The notes: a model not told the origin generated them from the sequence alone. DNA of 32,151 nt from Aliivibrio sp. S3MY1 (GCF_028765575.1 NZ_JARACO010000033.1:1-32151), one strand, 5' to 3'; counted from the stretch's first letter, positions 9,330 to 18,297 are shown. Numbers and translations: made by a program.

Positions 9330-9848
9330 ATGCCACTATTAGATAGTTTTACTGTAGATCATACTCGTATGGAAGCGCCGGCGGTTCGTGTTGCAAAAAC
9401 AATGCAAACTCCAAAAGGTGATACGATTACTGTGTTTGATTTACGCTTTACAGCACCAAATAAGGATATTTTATCTGAAAAAGGCATTCATACTCTAGAG
9501 CATTTATACGCAGGCTTTATGCGTAATCATCTAAATGGCTCAGAGGTTGAAATTATAGATATTTCGCCAATGGGGTGCCGTACTGGTTTTTACATGAGCT
9601 TGATTGGTACGCCTGCAGAGCAAACCGTTGCCAATGCGTGGATTGCATCAATGGACGATGTTTTAAAAGTAGAGGCACAAAATAAGATACCAGAACTGAA
9701 TGAATATCAATGTGGTACTTACACCATGCATTCATTAGAAGAAGCTAAAGTGATTGCGAGCACTATTTTAGCATCAGGTATTCGAGTAAATAAAAACGAT
9801 GAATTAGCATTGCCAGATTCGATGTTAAAAGAGTTATCGGTTGATTAA
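9330..9848 (+). CDS. luxS: S-ribosylhomocysteine lyase (AI-2 synthase)
   Basis: 172-residue cytoplasmic metalloenzyme. It splits S-ribosylhomocysteine into homocysteine and DPD, the precursor of the quorum-sensing signal autoinducer-2, and recycles the methyl cycle. The metal site is complete: H54 and H58 in HTLEHLYAG and C128 in QCGT. The catalytic cysteine is C83 in MGCRTGFY. Length is standard. The start has an AAAGGATT upstream. There is no terminator in the 31 bases after the preceding lipoprotein gene, so some read-through is possible; a dedicated promoter may lie inside that gene, but I could not identify one. A strong two-way terminator follows. Confidence 0.98.
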   Translation: MPLLDSFTVDHTRMEAPAVRVAKTMQTPKGDTITVFDLRFTAPNKDILSEKGIHTLEHLYAGFMRNHLNGSEVEIIDISPMGCRTGFYMSLIGTPAEQTVANAWIASMDDVLKVEAQNKIPELNEYQCGTYTMHSLEEAKVIASTILASGIRVNKNDELALPDSMLKELSVD

Positions 9849-9865
9849 TTTTAAAATTAACAACT

Positions 9866-9906
9866 AAAAAGCCCGCATTAGTTTTATCATAATGCGGGCT
9901 TTTTTC
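9866..9906. terminator. Bidirectional terminator between luxS and yfjD
   Basis: A 15-bp stem from AAAAAGCCCGCATTA (9866-9880) and its complement (from 9890), with a 9-base loop. The A-run on one side and T-run on the other let it end luxS on the plus strand and yfjD on the minus strand. Confidence 0.93.
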
Positions 9907-9913
9907 TGATGTA

Positions 9914-11185
9914 TTATTTATCTTCAGGACTTGGAAAAACTTTGACTAAATTAATTTTATTTTCTTCTACAGCGACGATTTCCATATTGTGCTGGTCAAT
10001 TTTAAGACTAATTTTAGCTTCAGGTATTTCTTCTAGGTGTTCAAGAATTAAGCCATTTAACGTTCTTGGTCCGTCGGTTGGTAAATCCCACTTTAGGCCT
10101 TTATTGATATCTCGAATATTGGCACTGCCTTCAATCATAAAGCTGCCATCAGGTTGAGGCGTGATCTCTTCGGCTAAGCTTGGTGCCATAGACGTTGTAA
10201 ACTCTCCAACAATTTCTTCTAAGATATCTTCAAGTGTAATTAACCCTTGGATGTCACCATATTCATCAACAACCAATCCAATACGTTCTTTGTTTCGTTG
10301 GAACTTAAGTAGCTGGCTATTCAATGGTGTTGCTTCAGGAATAAAGTAAATCTCATCTGCCGCTCTTAAAAGTGTCTCTTTAGTAAATTCATTTTTCTCA
10401 AGCATTAAACGATATGATTCACGTAAGCGTAGCATACCGACGACTTCGTCAATTTGGTCACGATACAGAACAATACGACCATGAGGAGAGTGCGCTAGTT
10501 GGCGTGAAATAGACTTCCAATCATCATTAATATCAATACCTGTGATCTCACTGCGAGGAACCATAATATCGTTAACAGTAACGTGTTCAAGATCGAGAAT
10601 AGAGATTAGCATGTCTTGGTGACGACGAGGGATTAGGCCTCCCGCCTCATGAACAACGGTTCTCAGTTCTTCTGAGCTTAGGTTATCTTTATCACTATGG
10701 TTTGCGCCAAGCCCAAGAAGTTTAAGAAAACCATTGGTAATAAAGTTCACTAAGATAACTAATGGAGAAAGTATCTTCATGAGCACGTTTAATACGATAC
10801 TACTATTGTAAGAAACACGCTCTGGGTACATAGCCGCAAGGGTTTTTGGTGTGACTTCAGCAAAGACAAGGATAACAAGAGTTAATATACCAGTGGCAAT
10901 CGCTACGCCATAATCCCCATAAAGGCGCATACCAAGAATGGTGGCAATCGCTGAGGCTAGGATATTTACAAGGTTATTACCAATAAGGATAAGACCGATA
11001 AGACGATCAGGGCGGCTTAGTAATTTTTCTACGCGCTTCGCCCCTTTGTGACCTTGATTAGAAAGGTGCTTTAGGCGGTAGCGGTTTAACGACATCATAC
11101 CCGTTTCAGAGCTTGAGAAGTAACCTGACATAACAATGAGTATAGCTAGTAAAGTAAATAGGGCGCCTGTCGATATGTCGTCCAA
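9914..11185 (-). CDS. yfjD: CNNM/HlyC-CorC family membrane protein (CorB-like)
   Basis: 423-residue inner-membrane protein of the CNNM (UPF0053) family, whose members are linked to magnesium/cobalt transport. Residues about 1-190 are the DUF21 membrane domain with the FSSSETGMMSLNRYRLKHL segment and TPKTLAAMYPERV. Two CBS domains follow (about 200-325, including IMVPRSEI and GLVVDEYGDIQGLITLEDILEE), then the C-terminal CorC/HlyC domain. The start is TTG at 11185 with a strong GAGGAG 8 bases upstream. It lies 105 bases downstream of ypjD on the same strand without a visible terminator, so the two may be co-transcribed. The yfjD-ypjD-ffh cluster is the same as in E. coli. Confidence 0.93.
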   Translation of the reverse strand: MDDISTGALFTLLAILIVMSGYFSSSETGMMSLNRYRLKHLSNQGHKGAKRVEKLLSRPDRLIGLILIGNNLVNILASAIATILGMRLYGDYGVAIATGILTLVILVFAEVTPKTLAAMYPERVSYNSSIVLNVLMKILSPLVILVNFITNGFLKLLGLGANHSDKDNLSSEELRTVVHEAGGLIPRRHQDMLISILDLEHVTVNDIMVPRSEITGIDINDDWKSISRQLAHSPHGRIVLYRDQIDEVVGMLRLRESYRLMLEKNEFTKETLLRAADEIYFIPEATPLNSQLLKFQRNKERIGLVVDEYGDIQGLITLEDILEEIVGEFTTSMAPSLAEEITPQPDGSFMIEGSANIRDINKGLKWDLPTDGPRTLNGLILEHLEEIPEAKISLKIDQHNMEIVAVEENKINLVKVFPSPEDK

Positions 11186-11290
11186 GTGTCTTGCTCCTCA
11201 TTTTTAAATATAGTAAATCGTACTTACAAAATTAACCGAAAGTGTATCAACTTTGGTCATGAACGTTGAGTTAGTTATCGTTAAATTGAA

Positions 11291-12085
11291 TTAAATTAAA
11301 ATTATCTCTTGAACAAAACGACTACCAAAATAAGCCAGTGTTAATATAAATGCACCAATCAGGCTAAACCATAGCGCTTTTTGTCCACGCCAACCTTGAC
11401 GGTAATGTCCCCAAGTTAATGCGGCGTAAATTATCCATGCAATAAAAGAAAGAACCGCTTTGTGTATCTTGCCTTGAGCGACCATATCCTGAATAAATGT
11501 GAAGCCAGTCAATAATGTGAGAGTTAATAACCCTAAGCCAACCAAAATGATCTTGAAAAGTTGACGTTCTACCATCATTAACGGTGGAAGGTTTGGATTA
11601 ATTGTCAGCGATTTTTTAGTTTTTAATTTATGATCTAACCAAGCAAGTTGTAGTGCGTATAGAGTGGCTATCATTAGGGTAGAATAAGCAAACAGTGCCA
11701 GAGAAATATGAATTAATAAACTTGGATGAGTTTCTAAGTGAGTAATAAAGGCGCCAGGGAGAAATGTTGCGGCTAATAAATTAATCGCTGAAAAGCTATA
11801 AACAACAGGCAGAATAAACCACACTCTAAACTTGAGCATAGAGACAGTCATAACTAAAGATATAATGAAGCTAATAAGAGAAGCGACATTTAAAATACTT
11901 AAGTTTTGTCCAAAGCTATTTAGGATGAGCTCTTTCAATTGCCAGGCGTGCAAAATCAGTGCAAGAAATGCACAAACAAAGACAATATTTGCTTGGATTT
12001 TATTTTGGCTAGCTAAGCCTGGAATAACAAAACCCAACGCAAGAAAGTAAAAAAGAGCAGCACTAATTGCTGTAATAGTATCCAT
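11291..12085 (-). CDS. ypjD: YpjD, CcsA-like inner membrane protein
   Basis: 264-residue protein with about eight membrane helices, of the cytochrome c assembly (CcsA/CcmF-like) superfamily, recognised by its topology, WGHYRQGWRG near the C-terminus and its position beside ffh. I do not see the tryptophan-rich heme-handling WWD motif of true cytochrome c maturation proteins, so a role in heme delivery should not be assumed; the E. coli YpjD function is not settled. It is divergently transcribed from ffh. Confidence in the family is high, and in any function low. Confidence 0.88.
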   Translation of the reverse strand: MDTITAISAALFYFLALGFVIPGLASQNKIQANIVFVCAFLALILHAWQLKELILNSFGQNLSILNVASLISFIISLVMTVSMLKFRVWFILPVVYSFSAINLLAATFLPGAFITHLETHPSLLIHISLALFAYSTLMIATLYALQLAWLDHKLKTKKSLTINPNLPPLMMVERQLFKIILVGLGLLTLTLLTGFTFIQDMVAQGKIHKAVLSFIAWIIYAALTWGHYRQGWRGQKALWFSLIGAFILTLAYFGSRFVQEIILI

Positions 12086-12118
12086 AATTCACTGATCATT
12101 TAGTTTATCAACATTTTG

Positions 12119-12124
12119 ATTATA
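12119..12124 (-). promoter_or_regulatory. Possible -10 box of ypjD
   Basis: A perfect TATAAT reads on the minus strand 34 bases before the ypjD start codon. No good -35 lies at the right distance, so this is only a candidate. Confidence 0.35.
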
Positions 12125-12199
12125 CCCTTTAGAGGTCAATCTCGGTAGGTGTGATTCAGTGAGGATAAAAAATTTTCATTATAACGTCTCAGATTTAGG

Positions 12200-12205
12200 T
12201 ATAAT
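12200..12205 (+). promoter_or_regulatory. Possible -10 box of ffh
   Basis: A perfect TATAAT 32 bases before the ffh ATG. The -35 is poor (TTCATT at 12175-12180 with a 19-base spacer). If correct, the leader is only about 25 bases. Confidence 0.4.
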
Positions 12206-12236
12206 CGAGAAATGGTCGCAAAGTAGGCGCAAGAAT

Positions 12237-13613
12237 ATGTTTGATAATTTAACGGATAGACTATCCAAGACCCTGAAAAATATCAGTGGTAAAGGTCGAT
12301 TAACAGAAGACAATATTAAAGAAACACTGCGTGAAGTACGTATGGCTCTATTAGAGGCAGACGTTGCTTTACCTGTAGTACGTGACTTTGTTAAACGAGT
12401 AAAAGAAAGTGCGGTTGGGGTTGAGGTATCAAAAAGCCTAACACCAGGCCAAGAATTTATAAAGATCGTTCAGTCTGAATTAGAAGCGATAATGGGAGAC
12501 TCTAATGAGGCTCTTAATTTAGCATGTCAGCCTCCAGCGGTTATTTTAATGGCAGGTTTACAAGGTGCGGGTAAAACAACCAGTACCGCTAAACTAGCAA
12601 AGCTATTAAAAGAAAGAGATAAAAAGAATGTATTAGTTGTGTCTGCCGATGTTTATCGCCCAGCCGCAATAAAACAGCTAGAAACATTAGCGACAGAAGT
12701 TAATGTAGATTTCTTCCCATCAAGCGCAGATCAAAAGCCAATTGATATTGTTGATGGTGCAATCAGCCATGCAAAATTAAAATTCTTTGATGTTGTCATT
12801 GTCGATACAGCGGGTCGTTTAGCTGTTGATACTGAGATGATGGATGAGATTAAGCAACTTCATGCACATGTAAACCCGATTGAAACCCTGTTTGTTGTTG
12901 ATGCAATGACAGGTCAAGATGCGGCGAATACGGCAAAAGCATTTGGTGATACATTACCGTTAACCGGTGTTATCTTAACAAAAGTTGATGGTGATGCACG
13001 TGGTGGTGCGGCTCTATCTGTTCGTCACATTACAGGTAAGCCTGTTAAATTCTTAGGTGTTGGTGAAAAAACTGATGCATTAGAACCTTTCCATCCTGAA
13101 CGTATCGCTTCACGCATCTTAGGTATGGGTGATGTTCTTTCTTTGATTGAAGATCTTGAAAAGAATGTAGATAAAGAAAAAGCTGAGAAGTTAGCGAAAA
13201 AATTCAAAGAGAAAAAAGGCTTTGATCTTGAAGACTTCCGTGAGCAGCTTGGTCAAATGAAGAACATGGGTGGCATGATGGGCATGATGGATAAGCTTCC
13301 AGGAATGTCTCAGTTACCTGACAATGTAAAAGATAAAGTTGATGACAAGATGTTTAATCAAATGGAAGCTATTATTAATTCCATGACGATGAAAGAACGT
13401 CAACGCCCAGAACTTATAAAAGGTTCTCGCAAAAAACGTATTGCAGCAGGTTCTGGTACTCAAGTGCAAGATGTGAACCGTATGCTTAAACAATTTACTC
13501 AAATGCAGAAAATGATGAAAAAAATGCAGAAGGGTGGAATGAAAGGCATGATGCGTAATATGCAAGGTATGATGGGTGGAATGGGCGGAGGTATGGGTGG
13601 CTTTGGTCGCTAA
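12237..13613 (+). CDS. ffh: Signal recognition particle protein Ffh (SRP54)
   Basis: 458-residue GTPase that binds 4.5S RNA and directs inner-membrane proteins to the FtsY receptor and SecYEG. The helical N domain (about 1-85) is followed by the G domain with G1 motif GLQGAGKTT, DTAGR, TKVDGDARGG and GVGEKTDALEPF. The C-terminal M domain is rich in methionine for signal-sequence binding (GGMMGMMDKLPGM, MMGGMGGGMGG). The frame is open upstream to 12159, but the ATG at 12237 (MFDNLTDRLSKTL) is the conserved start. It faces ypjD divergently, and the rpsP operon follows after a terminator. Confidence 0.98.
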   Translation: MFDNLTDRLSKTLKNISGKGRLTEDNIKETLREVRMALLEADVALPVVRDFVKRVKESAVGVEVSKSLTPGQEFIKIVQSELEAIMGDSNEALNLACQPPAVILMAGLQGAGKTTSTAKLAKLLKERDKKNVLVVSADVYRPAAIKQLETLATEVNVDFFPSSADQKPIDIVDGAISHAKLKFFDVVIVDTAGRLAVDTEMMDEIKQLHAHVNPIETLFVVDAMTGQDAANTAKAFGDTLPLTGVILTKVDGDARGGAALSVRHITGKPVKFLGVGEKTDALEPFHPERIASRILGMGDVLSLIEDLEKNVDKEKAEKLAKKFKEKKGFDLEDFREQLGQMKNMGGMMGMMDKLPGMSQLPDNVKDKVDDKMFNQMEAIINSMTMKERQRPELIKGSRKKRIAAGSGTQVQDVNRMLKQFTQMQKMMKKMQKGGMKGMMRNMQGMMGGMGGGMGGFGR

Positions 13614-13652
13614 ATACCGTTTAAAATTGTTAACACCTATTAATTAGATAAC

Positions 13653-13703
13653 AAGGTGCGACAAGTTAATTTATTGATAAATTTAACCTAGCGCACCTTT
13701 TTT
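13653..13703 (+). terminator. Terminator of ffh, long hairpin
   Basis: AAGGTGCG (13653-13660) pairs with CGCACCTT (13692-13699), with a further internal pairing of the A/T-rich arms around a TTGA loop, followed by six T. Confidence 0.85.
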
Positions 13704-13710
13704 ACCCAAT

Positions 13711-13744
13711 TTTTTCACTAATTACAGAAATAATTGGTGAAAAA
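13711..13744. repeat. Near-perfect 14-bp inverted repeat
   Basis: TTTTTCACTAATTA (13711-13724) and TAATTGGTGAAAAA (13731-13744) are complementary except for one G-T pair, with a 6-base loop. It lies between the ffh terminator and the rpsP promoter. It could be a back-up terminator on the minus strand (T-rich end) or a protein site. Confidence 0.75.
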
Positions 13745-13757
13745 GTAACTAAAGCCC

Positions 13758-13785
13758 TTGCATTGAAAGCTCATAAGAGTAAAAT
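13758..13785 (+). promoter_or_regulatory. Promoter of the rpsP-rimM-trmD-rplS operon
   Basis: TTGCAT (13758-13763), 16-base spacer, TAAAAT (13780-13785), followed by the GC-rich stretch CCGGGGC, the discriminator type seen at stringently controlled ribosomal promoters. Transcription should start near 13792, giving an 81-base leader. Confidence 0.6.
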
Positions 13786-13809
13786 TCCGGGGCTTTATTT
13801 TGGCACGAG

Positions 13810-13837
13810 GGCTCAAGAAAAGATTATTTTTTGAGCC
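13810..13837 (+). promoter_or_regulatory. Hairpin in the rpsP leader
   Basis: GGCTCAA (13810-13816) pairs with TTGAGCC (13831-13837); internal AAAA and TTTT extend the stem. A loosely T-rich AATTTAATTTTT follows, so it could act as an attenuator, or stabilise the mRNA end. The Shine-Dalgarno lies about 27 bases downstream and is not within the stem. Confidence 0.5.
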
Positions 13838-13872
13838 AATTTAATTTTTGTACGAAGCAAATAGAGGACGAT

Positions 13873-14121
13873 ATGGTTACCATTCGTTTGGCACGTCACG
13901 GCGCTAAGAAGCGTCCATTTTATCAAATCGTAGTAGCGGACAGCCGTTTTAAATCAACTGGTCGTTACATTGAGAAAGTAGGTTTCTTTAACCCTACAGC
14001 ACAAGGTCAAGAAGAAGGTCTTCGTTTAGATCTTGATCGCGTTAACCATTGGGTTGGTTTAGGCGCTGGTCTTTCTGATCGTGTAGCTAAGCTAGTTAAA
14101 GACGCTAACAAAGCGGCTTAA
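13873..14121 (+). CDS. rpsP: 30S ribosomal protein S16
   Basis: 82-residue small-subunit ribosomal protein that helps 16S rRNA folding. The conserved N-terminus [20 protein letters not shown] and the VGFFNPTA segment identify it. The frame is open from 13831, but the ATG at 13873 after AGAGGACG is the family start. It is the first gene of the classic rpsP-rimM-trmD-rplS operon, found in the same order in E. coli. Confidence 0.98.
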   Translation: MVTIRLARHGAKKRPFYQIVVADSRFKSTGRYIEKVGFFNPTAQGQEEGLRLDLDRVNHWVGLGAGLSDRVAKLVKDANKAA

Positions 14122-14147
14122 TTTAGTTGGTTAAAGGTAAAGATTTT

Positions 14148-14675
14148 ATGAGTAAGCAAGACGAAGTAATTGTTGTAGGTAAGTTCGGAGCTTCCTATGG
14201 TATTCGTGGATGGTTGAAAGTAGTTTCTTTTACTGATCAACCTGAAAGCATTTTCGATTACAAACCATTACTTGTAAAAGTAAAAGGTGAGTGGGTCGAG
14301 TTTTCAGTCGAAAGCTGGAAACGTCATAAAGGTTTGGTGTGCAAACTGGAAGGGTTAGAAGTTAGAGAAGAAGCTCAAACTTATACTAACCTAGAAATTG
14401 CAGTTAAAGCAGATGCACTACCTGAGCTGTCAGAAGATGAATTCTACTGGCGTGAATTGTTTGGTATGGAAGTCGTTACAAGCCAAGGTTACGGCCTAGG
14501 TATTGTTGACGATATCTTTGAAACCGGATCAAACGATGTTCTTGTAGTCAAAGCAAACCTGAAAGATGCTTTTGGTAAAAAGGAACGTTTGATTCCTTTT
14601 ATTGATGAGCAAGTGATCAAGTTAATTGATCGTGAGGCTCAACGGATCGAAGTTGACTGGGATCCTGGGTTCTAA
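14148..14675 (+). CDS. rimM: 16S rRNA processing protein RimM
   Basis: 175-residue assembly factor that binds S19 in the maturing 30S head. The N-terminal RimM beta-barrel ([16 protein letters not shown]) is followed by the PRC-barrel domain (about residues 95-172, [11 protein letters not shown] to IEVDWDPGF). The frame is open from 14127, but the ATG at 14148, 26 bases after rpsP, gives the normal length. Neighbouring rpsP and trmD support the call. Confidence 0.97.
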   Translation: MSKQDEVIVVGKFGASYGIRGWLKVVSFTDQPESIFDYKPLLVKVKGEWVEFSVESWKRHKGLVCKLEGLEVREEAQTYTNLEIAVKADALPELSEDEFYWRELFGMEVVTSQGYGLGIVDDIFETGSNDVLVVKANLKDAFGKKERLIPFIDEQVIKLIDREAQRIEVDWDPGF

Positions 14676-14697
14676 ACCCTAGGTAAAGCGAGGGCAC

Positions 14698-15447
14698 ATG
14701 TGGGTTGGGGTTATAAGCCTATTTCCTGAAATGTTCCGTTCGGTTACCGATTTTGGGGTAACTAGCCAAGCAATTAAAAAAGGTCTTTTATCTATAGAGA
14801 CATGGAATCCTAGAGATTTCACTCAAGATAAACATCGCACTGTTGATGACCGACCTTATGGTGGTGGTCCTGGTATGTTAATGATGGTTCAGCCTTTGCG
14901 CGACGCCATTACTGCAGCCAGAGAAGCAGCACCAGGCAAAACGAAAGTGATTTACCTTTCACCTCAAGGCCGTACGCTGAATCAAGCAGGTGTTGAAGAG
15001 TTGGCAACAAGTGAGAATATAATTCTGATTTGTGGTCGATACGAAGGAGTAGATGAGCGCATAATACAATCCGAAGTTGACGAAGAATGGTCAATTGGTG
15101 ATTTTGTGCTTACCGGTGGGGAACTCCCTGCTATGACGTTAATTGATTCTGTCTCTCGGTTTGTTCCGGGGGTACTAGGAGATTTTGCGTCCGCTGAAGA
15201 AGATTCTTTTGCAGACGGTTTGTTAGATTGTCCGCACTATACAAGACCTGAGGTTTTGGATGGTAAGGAAGTACCTAGTGTACTTAAATCTGGGAATCAT
15301 AAAGATATCGCTCGTTGGCGAATGAAACAATCGTTAGGCCGTACTTGGTTAAGAAGACCAGAGCTCCTGGGAAATCTAGCTCTGACTGACGAACAGGAAT
15401 TATTGCTAGCTGAATTTGTTCGTGAAGAACATCAGCAAAGTAAGTAA
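14698..15447 (+). CDS. trmD: tRNA (guanine-37-N1)-methyltransferase TrmD
   Basis: 249-residue SPOUT methyltransferase that makes m1G37 in tRNAs reading CNN and some other codons, preventing +1 frameshifts. Visible motifs are [33 protein letters not shown] and [14 protein letters not shown], which form the trefoil-knot AdoMet site, and the C-terminal region with RPEVLDG. The ATG at 14698 follows GCGAGGGC. It lies 22 bases after rimM and 41 before rplS. Confidence 0.98.
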   Translation: MWVGVISLFPEMFRSVTDFGVTSQAIKKGLLSIETWNPRDFTQDKHRTVDDRPYGGGPGMLMMVQPLRDAITAAREAAPGKTKVIYLSPQGRTLNQAGVEELATSENIILICGRYEGVDERIIQSEVDEEWSIGDFVLTGGELPAMTLIDSVSRFVPGVLGDFASAEEDSFADGLLDCPHYTRPEVLDGKEVPSVLKSGNHKDIARWRMKQSLGRTWLRRPELLGNLALTDEQELLLAEFVREEHQQSK

Positions 15448-15488
15448 TTAAGAAATTTAGTATCAGTTTATTCTAGGATATACAAAAA

Positions 15489-15842
15489 ATGAGCAACATC
15501 ATTAAAGCAATTGAAGATGCGCAACTAAAGCAAGATCTACCTAAGTTTTCACCAGGTGATACTGTTGTAGTTCAAGTTAAAGTTAAAGAAGGTGAGCGTG
15601 AGCGTCTACAGGCATTCGAAGGCGTTGTAATCGCTATTCGTAACCGTGGTCTTCACTCAGCGTTTACTGTACGTAAAATTTCTAACGGTGAAGGTGTTGA
15701 GCGTACGTTCCAAACTCACTCTCCAATCGTTAACAGCATTGAAGTTAAACGTCGTGGTGCAGTACGTCGTGCCAAGTTGTACTACCTGCGTGAGCGTTCT
15801 GGTAAATCAGCTCGTATTAAAGAGAAGCTGACTAAAAAGTAA
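15489..15842 (+). CDS. rplS: 50S ribosomal protein L19
   Basis: 117-residue large-subunit protein at the 30S-50S interface. The conserved [29 protein letters not shown] and [14 protein letters not shown] segments are all present. Last gene of the operon, closed by a terminator. Upstream AGGATA supports the ATG. Confidence 0.98.
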   Translation: MSNIIKAIEDAQLKQDLPKFSPGDTVVVQVKVKEGERERLQAFEGVVIAIRNRGLHSAFTVRKISNGEGVERTFQTHSPIVNSIEVKRRGAVRRAKLYYLRERSGKSARIKEKLTKK

Positions 15843-15874
15843 CGCACACGAGAATGTTTCTCAAATGTGCTATG

Positions 15875-15906
15875 AAGGTGTGCTGTTATCAGCGCACCTT
15901 TTTTTA
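15875..15906 (+). terminator. Terminator of the rpsP-rplS operon
   Basis: Eleven-bp stem AAGGTGTGCTG / CAGCGCACCTT with loop TTAT (one T-G pair), followed by seven T. Confidence 0.93.
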
Positions 15907-15920
15907 TAAGTGAAATAAGC

Positions 15921-15938
15921 TGTAAGCTTTACTTTACG
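15921..15938 (+). promoter_or_regulatory. TyrR box upstream of aroF
   Basis: TGTAAG-CTTTAC-TTTACG fits the TyrR consensus TGTAAA-N6-TTTACA, with one mismatch in each half. It lies about 35 bases upstream of the candidate -35, consistent with TyrR control of aroF-tyrA as in enterobacteria (family knowledge). Confidence 0.65.
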
Positions 15939-15972
15939 TTATCAATCATCGTATTCATTCCGTTACAGATGG

Positions 15973-16000
15973 TTGATTTTTATCTCATACCTGTTACATT
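15973..16000 (+). promoter_or_regulatory. Candidate promoter of aroF-tyrA
   Basis: TTGATT (15973-15978), 16-base spacer, TACATT (15995-16000). Four or five matches to each consensus box. Start expected near 16007, leader about 50 bases. Confidence 0.45.
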
Positions 16001-16055
16001 ATTTCTACTTGTCTAAAAAGACTTTTAATGGAAATAAATGTTTACAGGTGTAGGG

Positions 16056-17129
16056 ATGAAAAAGAGCGAACTAAGTAATATCAATATCAGCGATGAACAA
16101 GTGCTGATCACGCCACAAGAATTAAAAAATAAAATTCCATTAAGCGACAATGCTCGCCAATTTATTCAGCAATCTCGCCAAACTATTTCTAATATTATTC
16201 ATAAAGCCGATCACCGCTTATTAATAGTATGTGGCCCATGTTCAATTCATGATATTGATGCCGCAAAAGAATACGCTAAGCGATTGAAAGCGATCTCTGA
16301 GGATCTTAAAGATCAATTGTATATCGTAATGCGTGTTTATTTTGAAAAACCAAGAACGACAGTCGGCTGGAAAGGTTTGATTAATGACCCTCACCTTGAT
16401 GGCTCTTTTGATATAGAGCATGGTTTACATACAGCAAGACAACTTTTAGTTGATTTAGCTGAAATGGAGATACCATTAGCGACTGAAGCTCTAGACCCAA
16501 TTAGTCCACAATACATTGGTGATACATTTAGCTGGGCGGCTATTGGGGCTCGTACAACGGAATCGCAAACACACCGCGAAATGGCGAGTGGACTTTCAGT
16601 TCCTGTTGGTTTTAAAAATGGTACGGATGGTAGTCTCTCTACTTCAATTAATGCGATGCAGGCAGCAGCGTCAAGCCATCGTTTCATGGGGATAAACAGT
16701 GAAGGGCAGGTAGCGTTATTAACTACGCAGGGTAACCCTAATGGTCATGTGATTTTACGTGGTGGTAAGCGGACAAATTACGATTCGGTATCAGTAACTG
16801 AATGTGAAGAAGAGTTAGCAAAATCTACTCTTGATGCGGCACTAATGATCGATTGTAGTCATGCTAACTCTCGTAAAGATTACCGTCGTCAGCCATTGGT
16901 TGCCGAAGATGTTATTCATCAAATTCGTGAAGGCAATAAATCAATCATAGGGTTGATGATTGAAAGCCATTTAAATCAAGGAAATCAACCTTCTGACATT
17001 CCATTATCAGAGATGAAATATGGGGTGTCTATCACAGACGCATGTATCAATTGGGATTCAACTGAGGCACTATTACGTCATACTCATAAAGAATTAATTC
17101 CAGTATTGGAAGATCGTTTAAAAGGATAG
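16056..17129 (+). CDS. aroF: DAHP synthase, tyrosine-sensitive type
   Basis: 357-residue cytoplasmic enzyme for the first committed step of aromatic biosynthesis: phosphoenolpyruvate plus erythrose-4-phosphate to DAHP. Class I motifs are clear: VCGPCSIHD, MRVYFEKPRTTVGWKG, LATEALDPISPQY, GARTTESQTHREMASG and IDCSHANS. From the ATG at 16056 the N-terminus MKKSELSNINISDEQVL aligns with E. coli AroF, including Asn8, a residue linked to tyrosine inhibition. Another in-frame ATG at 16038 would add six residues, but AGG at 16046-16048 serves 16056 better. It forms an operon with tyrA (6-base gap) behind a TyrR box, which supports the tyrosine-regulated isozyme. Confidence 0.95.
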   Translation: MKKSELSNINISDEQVLITPQELKNKIPLSDNARQFIQQSRQTISNIIHKADHRLLIVCGPCSIHDIDAAKEYAKRLKAISEDLKDQLYIVMRVYFEKPRTTVGWKGLINDPHLDGSFDIEHGLHTARQLLVDLAEMEIPLATEALDPISPQYIGDTFSWAAIGARTTESQTHREMASGLSVPVGFKNGTDGSLSTSINAMQAAASSHRFMGINSEGQVALLTTQGNPNGHVILRGGKRTNYDSVSVTECEEELAKSTLDAALMIDCSHANSRKDYRRQPLVAEDVIHQIREGNKSIIGLMIESHLNQGNQPSDIPLSEMKYGVSITDACINWDSTEALLRHTHKELIPVLEDRLKG

Positions 17130-17135
17130 AACGAG

Positions 17136-18269
17136 ATGGCGGTAGAACTGAGTCATTTACGCGACCAAATTGATGCAGTAGATAAACAAATGTTGGATCT
17201 TTTATCTCAACGTCTACATTTAGTTGAACAAGTTGGTGAAGTCAAAAGTGCACATGGATTGCCTATTTACGATCCAAGTCGAGAAGCTACAATGTTGGCA
17301 TCAAGACGATTAGAAGCAGAGAAAAAAGGGGTACCGCCCTCGTTAATTGAAGATATCCTACGTCGCACAATGCGTGAATCCTACAGTAGTGAAAATGACT
17401 CAGGCTTCAAATGTTTAAAACCTGAATTAAGACCCATTGTTATTATTGGTGGTAATGGTCAACTTGGTGGCTTATTTAGCAAAATGTTTAAGTTATCTGG
17501 TTATGACGTTCGTATTTTAGGCAGCCAGGATTGGAGTCATGCAGAGACGATCTTAGATGGGGCTGGAATGGTTGTGGTTACCGTCCCAATTAACTTAACC
17601 GTTGATGTCATAAATAAGTTATCTGGTTTAGCTGAAGATTGTATTCTATGTGATTTAACCTCGATAAAGAAAAAGCCACTGCAAGCAATGATGAATATTC
17701 ATAAAGGTCCAGTAGTTGGCTTGCACCCTATGTTTGGTCCAGATGTGCCTAGTTTAGCGAAACAAGTGATTGTCATGTGTGATGGGCGCAATAAAGAAAG
17801 TTATGCGTGGCTTAAACAGCAGTTTGAAATATGGGGTGCTATTGTTCGTGATATTTCGGCATCAGAACACGATCATGGTATGACCCTGATCCAAGCTTTA
17901 CGTCACTTCACCTCCTTTGCATACGGTCAACATCTTGCGAAAGAAAACCCAGATATTGAACAGCTACTTAAGTTAAGTTCACCAATCTATCGTTTAGAGC
18001 TATTAATGGTAGGTCGATTGTTTGCCCAAGACCCTAATTTATATGCTGATATTATTCTTTCATCAGAAGACAATATTGATATGATAAAACGATTTCATCA
18101 GCGTTTTGGTGATGCAATCTCATTATTAGAAAATCATAATCGCGAAGGTTTTATTGATAACTTTAAAGAAGTTGAGCATTGGTTTGGTGATTATGCAGAG
18201 CAGTTTTTAATTGAAAGTAAGAGCTTACTCAGACAAGCGAATGATTCAATTCATAGAGAGCGAAGCTAG
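17136..18269 (+). CDS. tyrA: T-protein: chorismate mutase / prephenate dehydrogenase
   Basis: 377-residue two-domain enzyme for tyrosine synthesis. Residues about 1-90 are an AroQ chorismate mutase ([19 protein letters not shown]). The rest is the NAD-dependent prephenate dehydrogenase, with the nucleotide-binding loop [17 protein letters not shown] and [11 protein letters not shown]. Fusion of these domains is the usual gamma-proteobacterial arrangement. The start ATG follows AACGAG, and the gene is translationally close to aroF. A two-way terminator follows. Confidence 0.97.
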   Translation: MAVELSHLRDQIDAVDKQMLDLLSQRLHLVEQVGEVKSAHGLPIYDPSREATMLASRRLEAEKKGVPPSLIEDILRRTMRESYSSENDSGFKCLKPELRPIVIIGGNGQLGGLFSKMFKLSGYDVRILGSQDWSHAETILDGAGMVVVTVPINLTVDVINKLSGLAEDCILCDLTSIKKKPLQAMMNIHKGPVVGLHPMFGPDVPSLAKQVIVMCDGRNKESYAWLKQQFEIWGAIVRDISASEHDHGMTLIQALRHFTSFAYGQHLAKENPDIEQLLKLSSPIYRLELLMVGRLFAQDPNLYADIILSSEDNIDMIKRFHQRFGDAISLLENHNREGFIDNFKEVEHWFGDYAEQFLIESKSLLRQANDSIHRERS

Positions 18270-18297
18270 TTAAAACGAGATTTTAATTTACGATAAA

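Noticed and set aside
13550-13613. GGM-type tandem repeats at the end of ffh
   Set aside because: This is the normal methionine/glycine-rich tail of the Ffh M domain.
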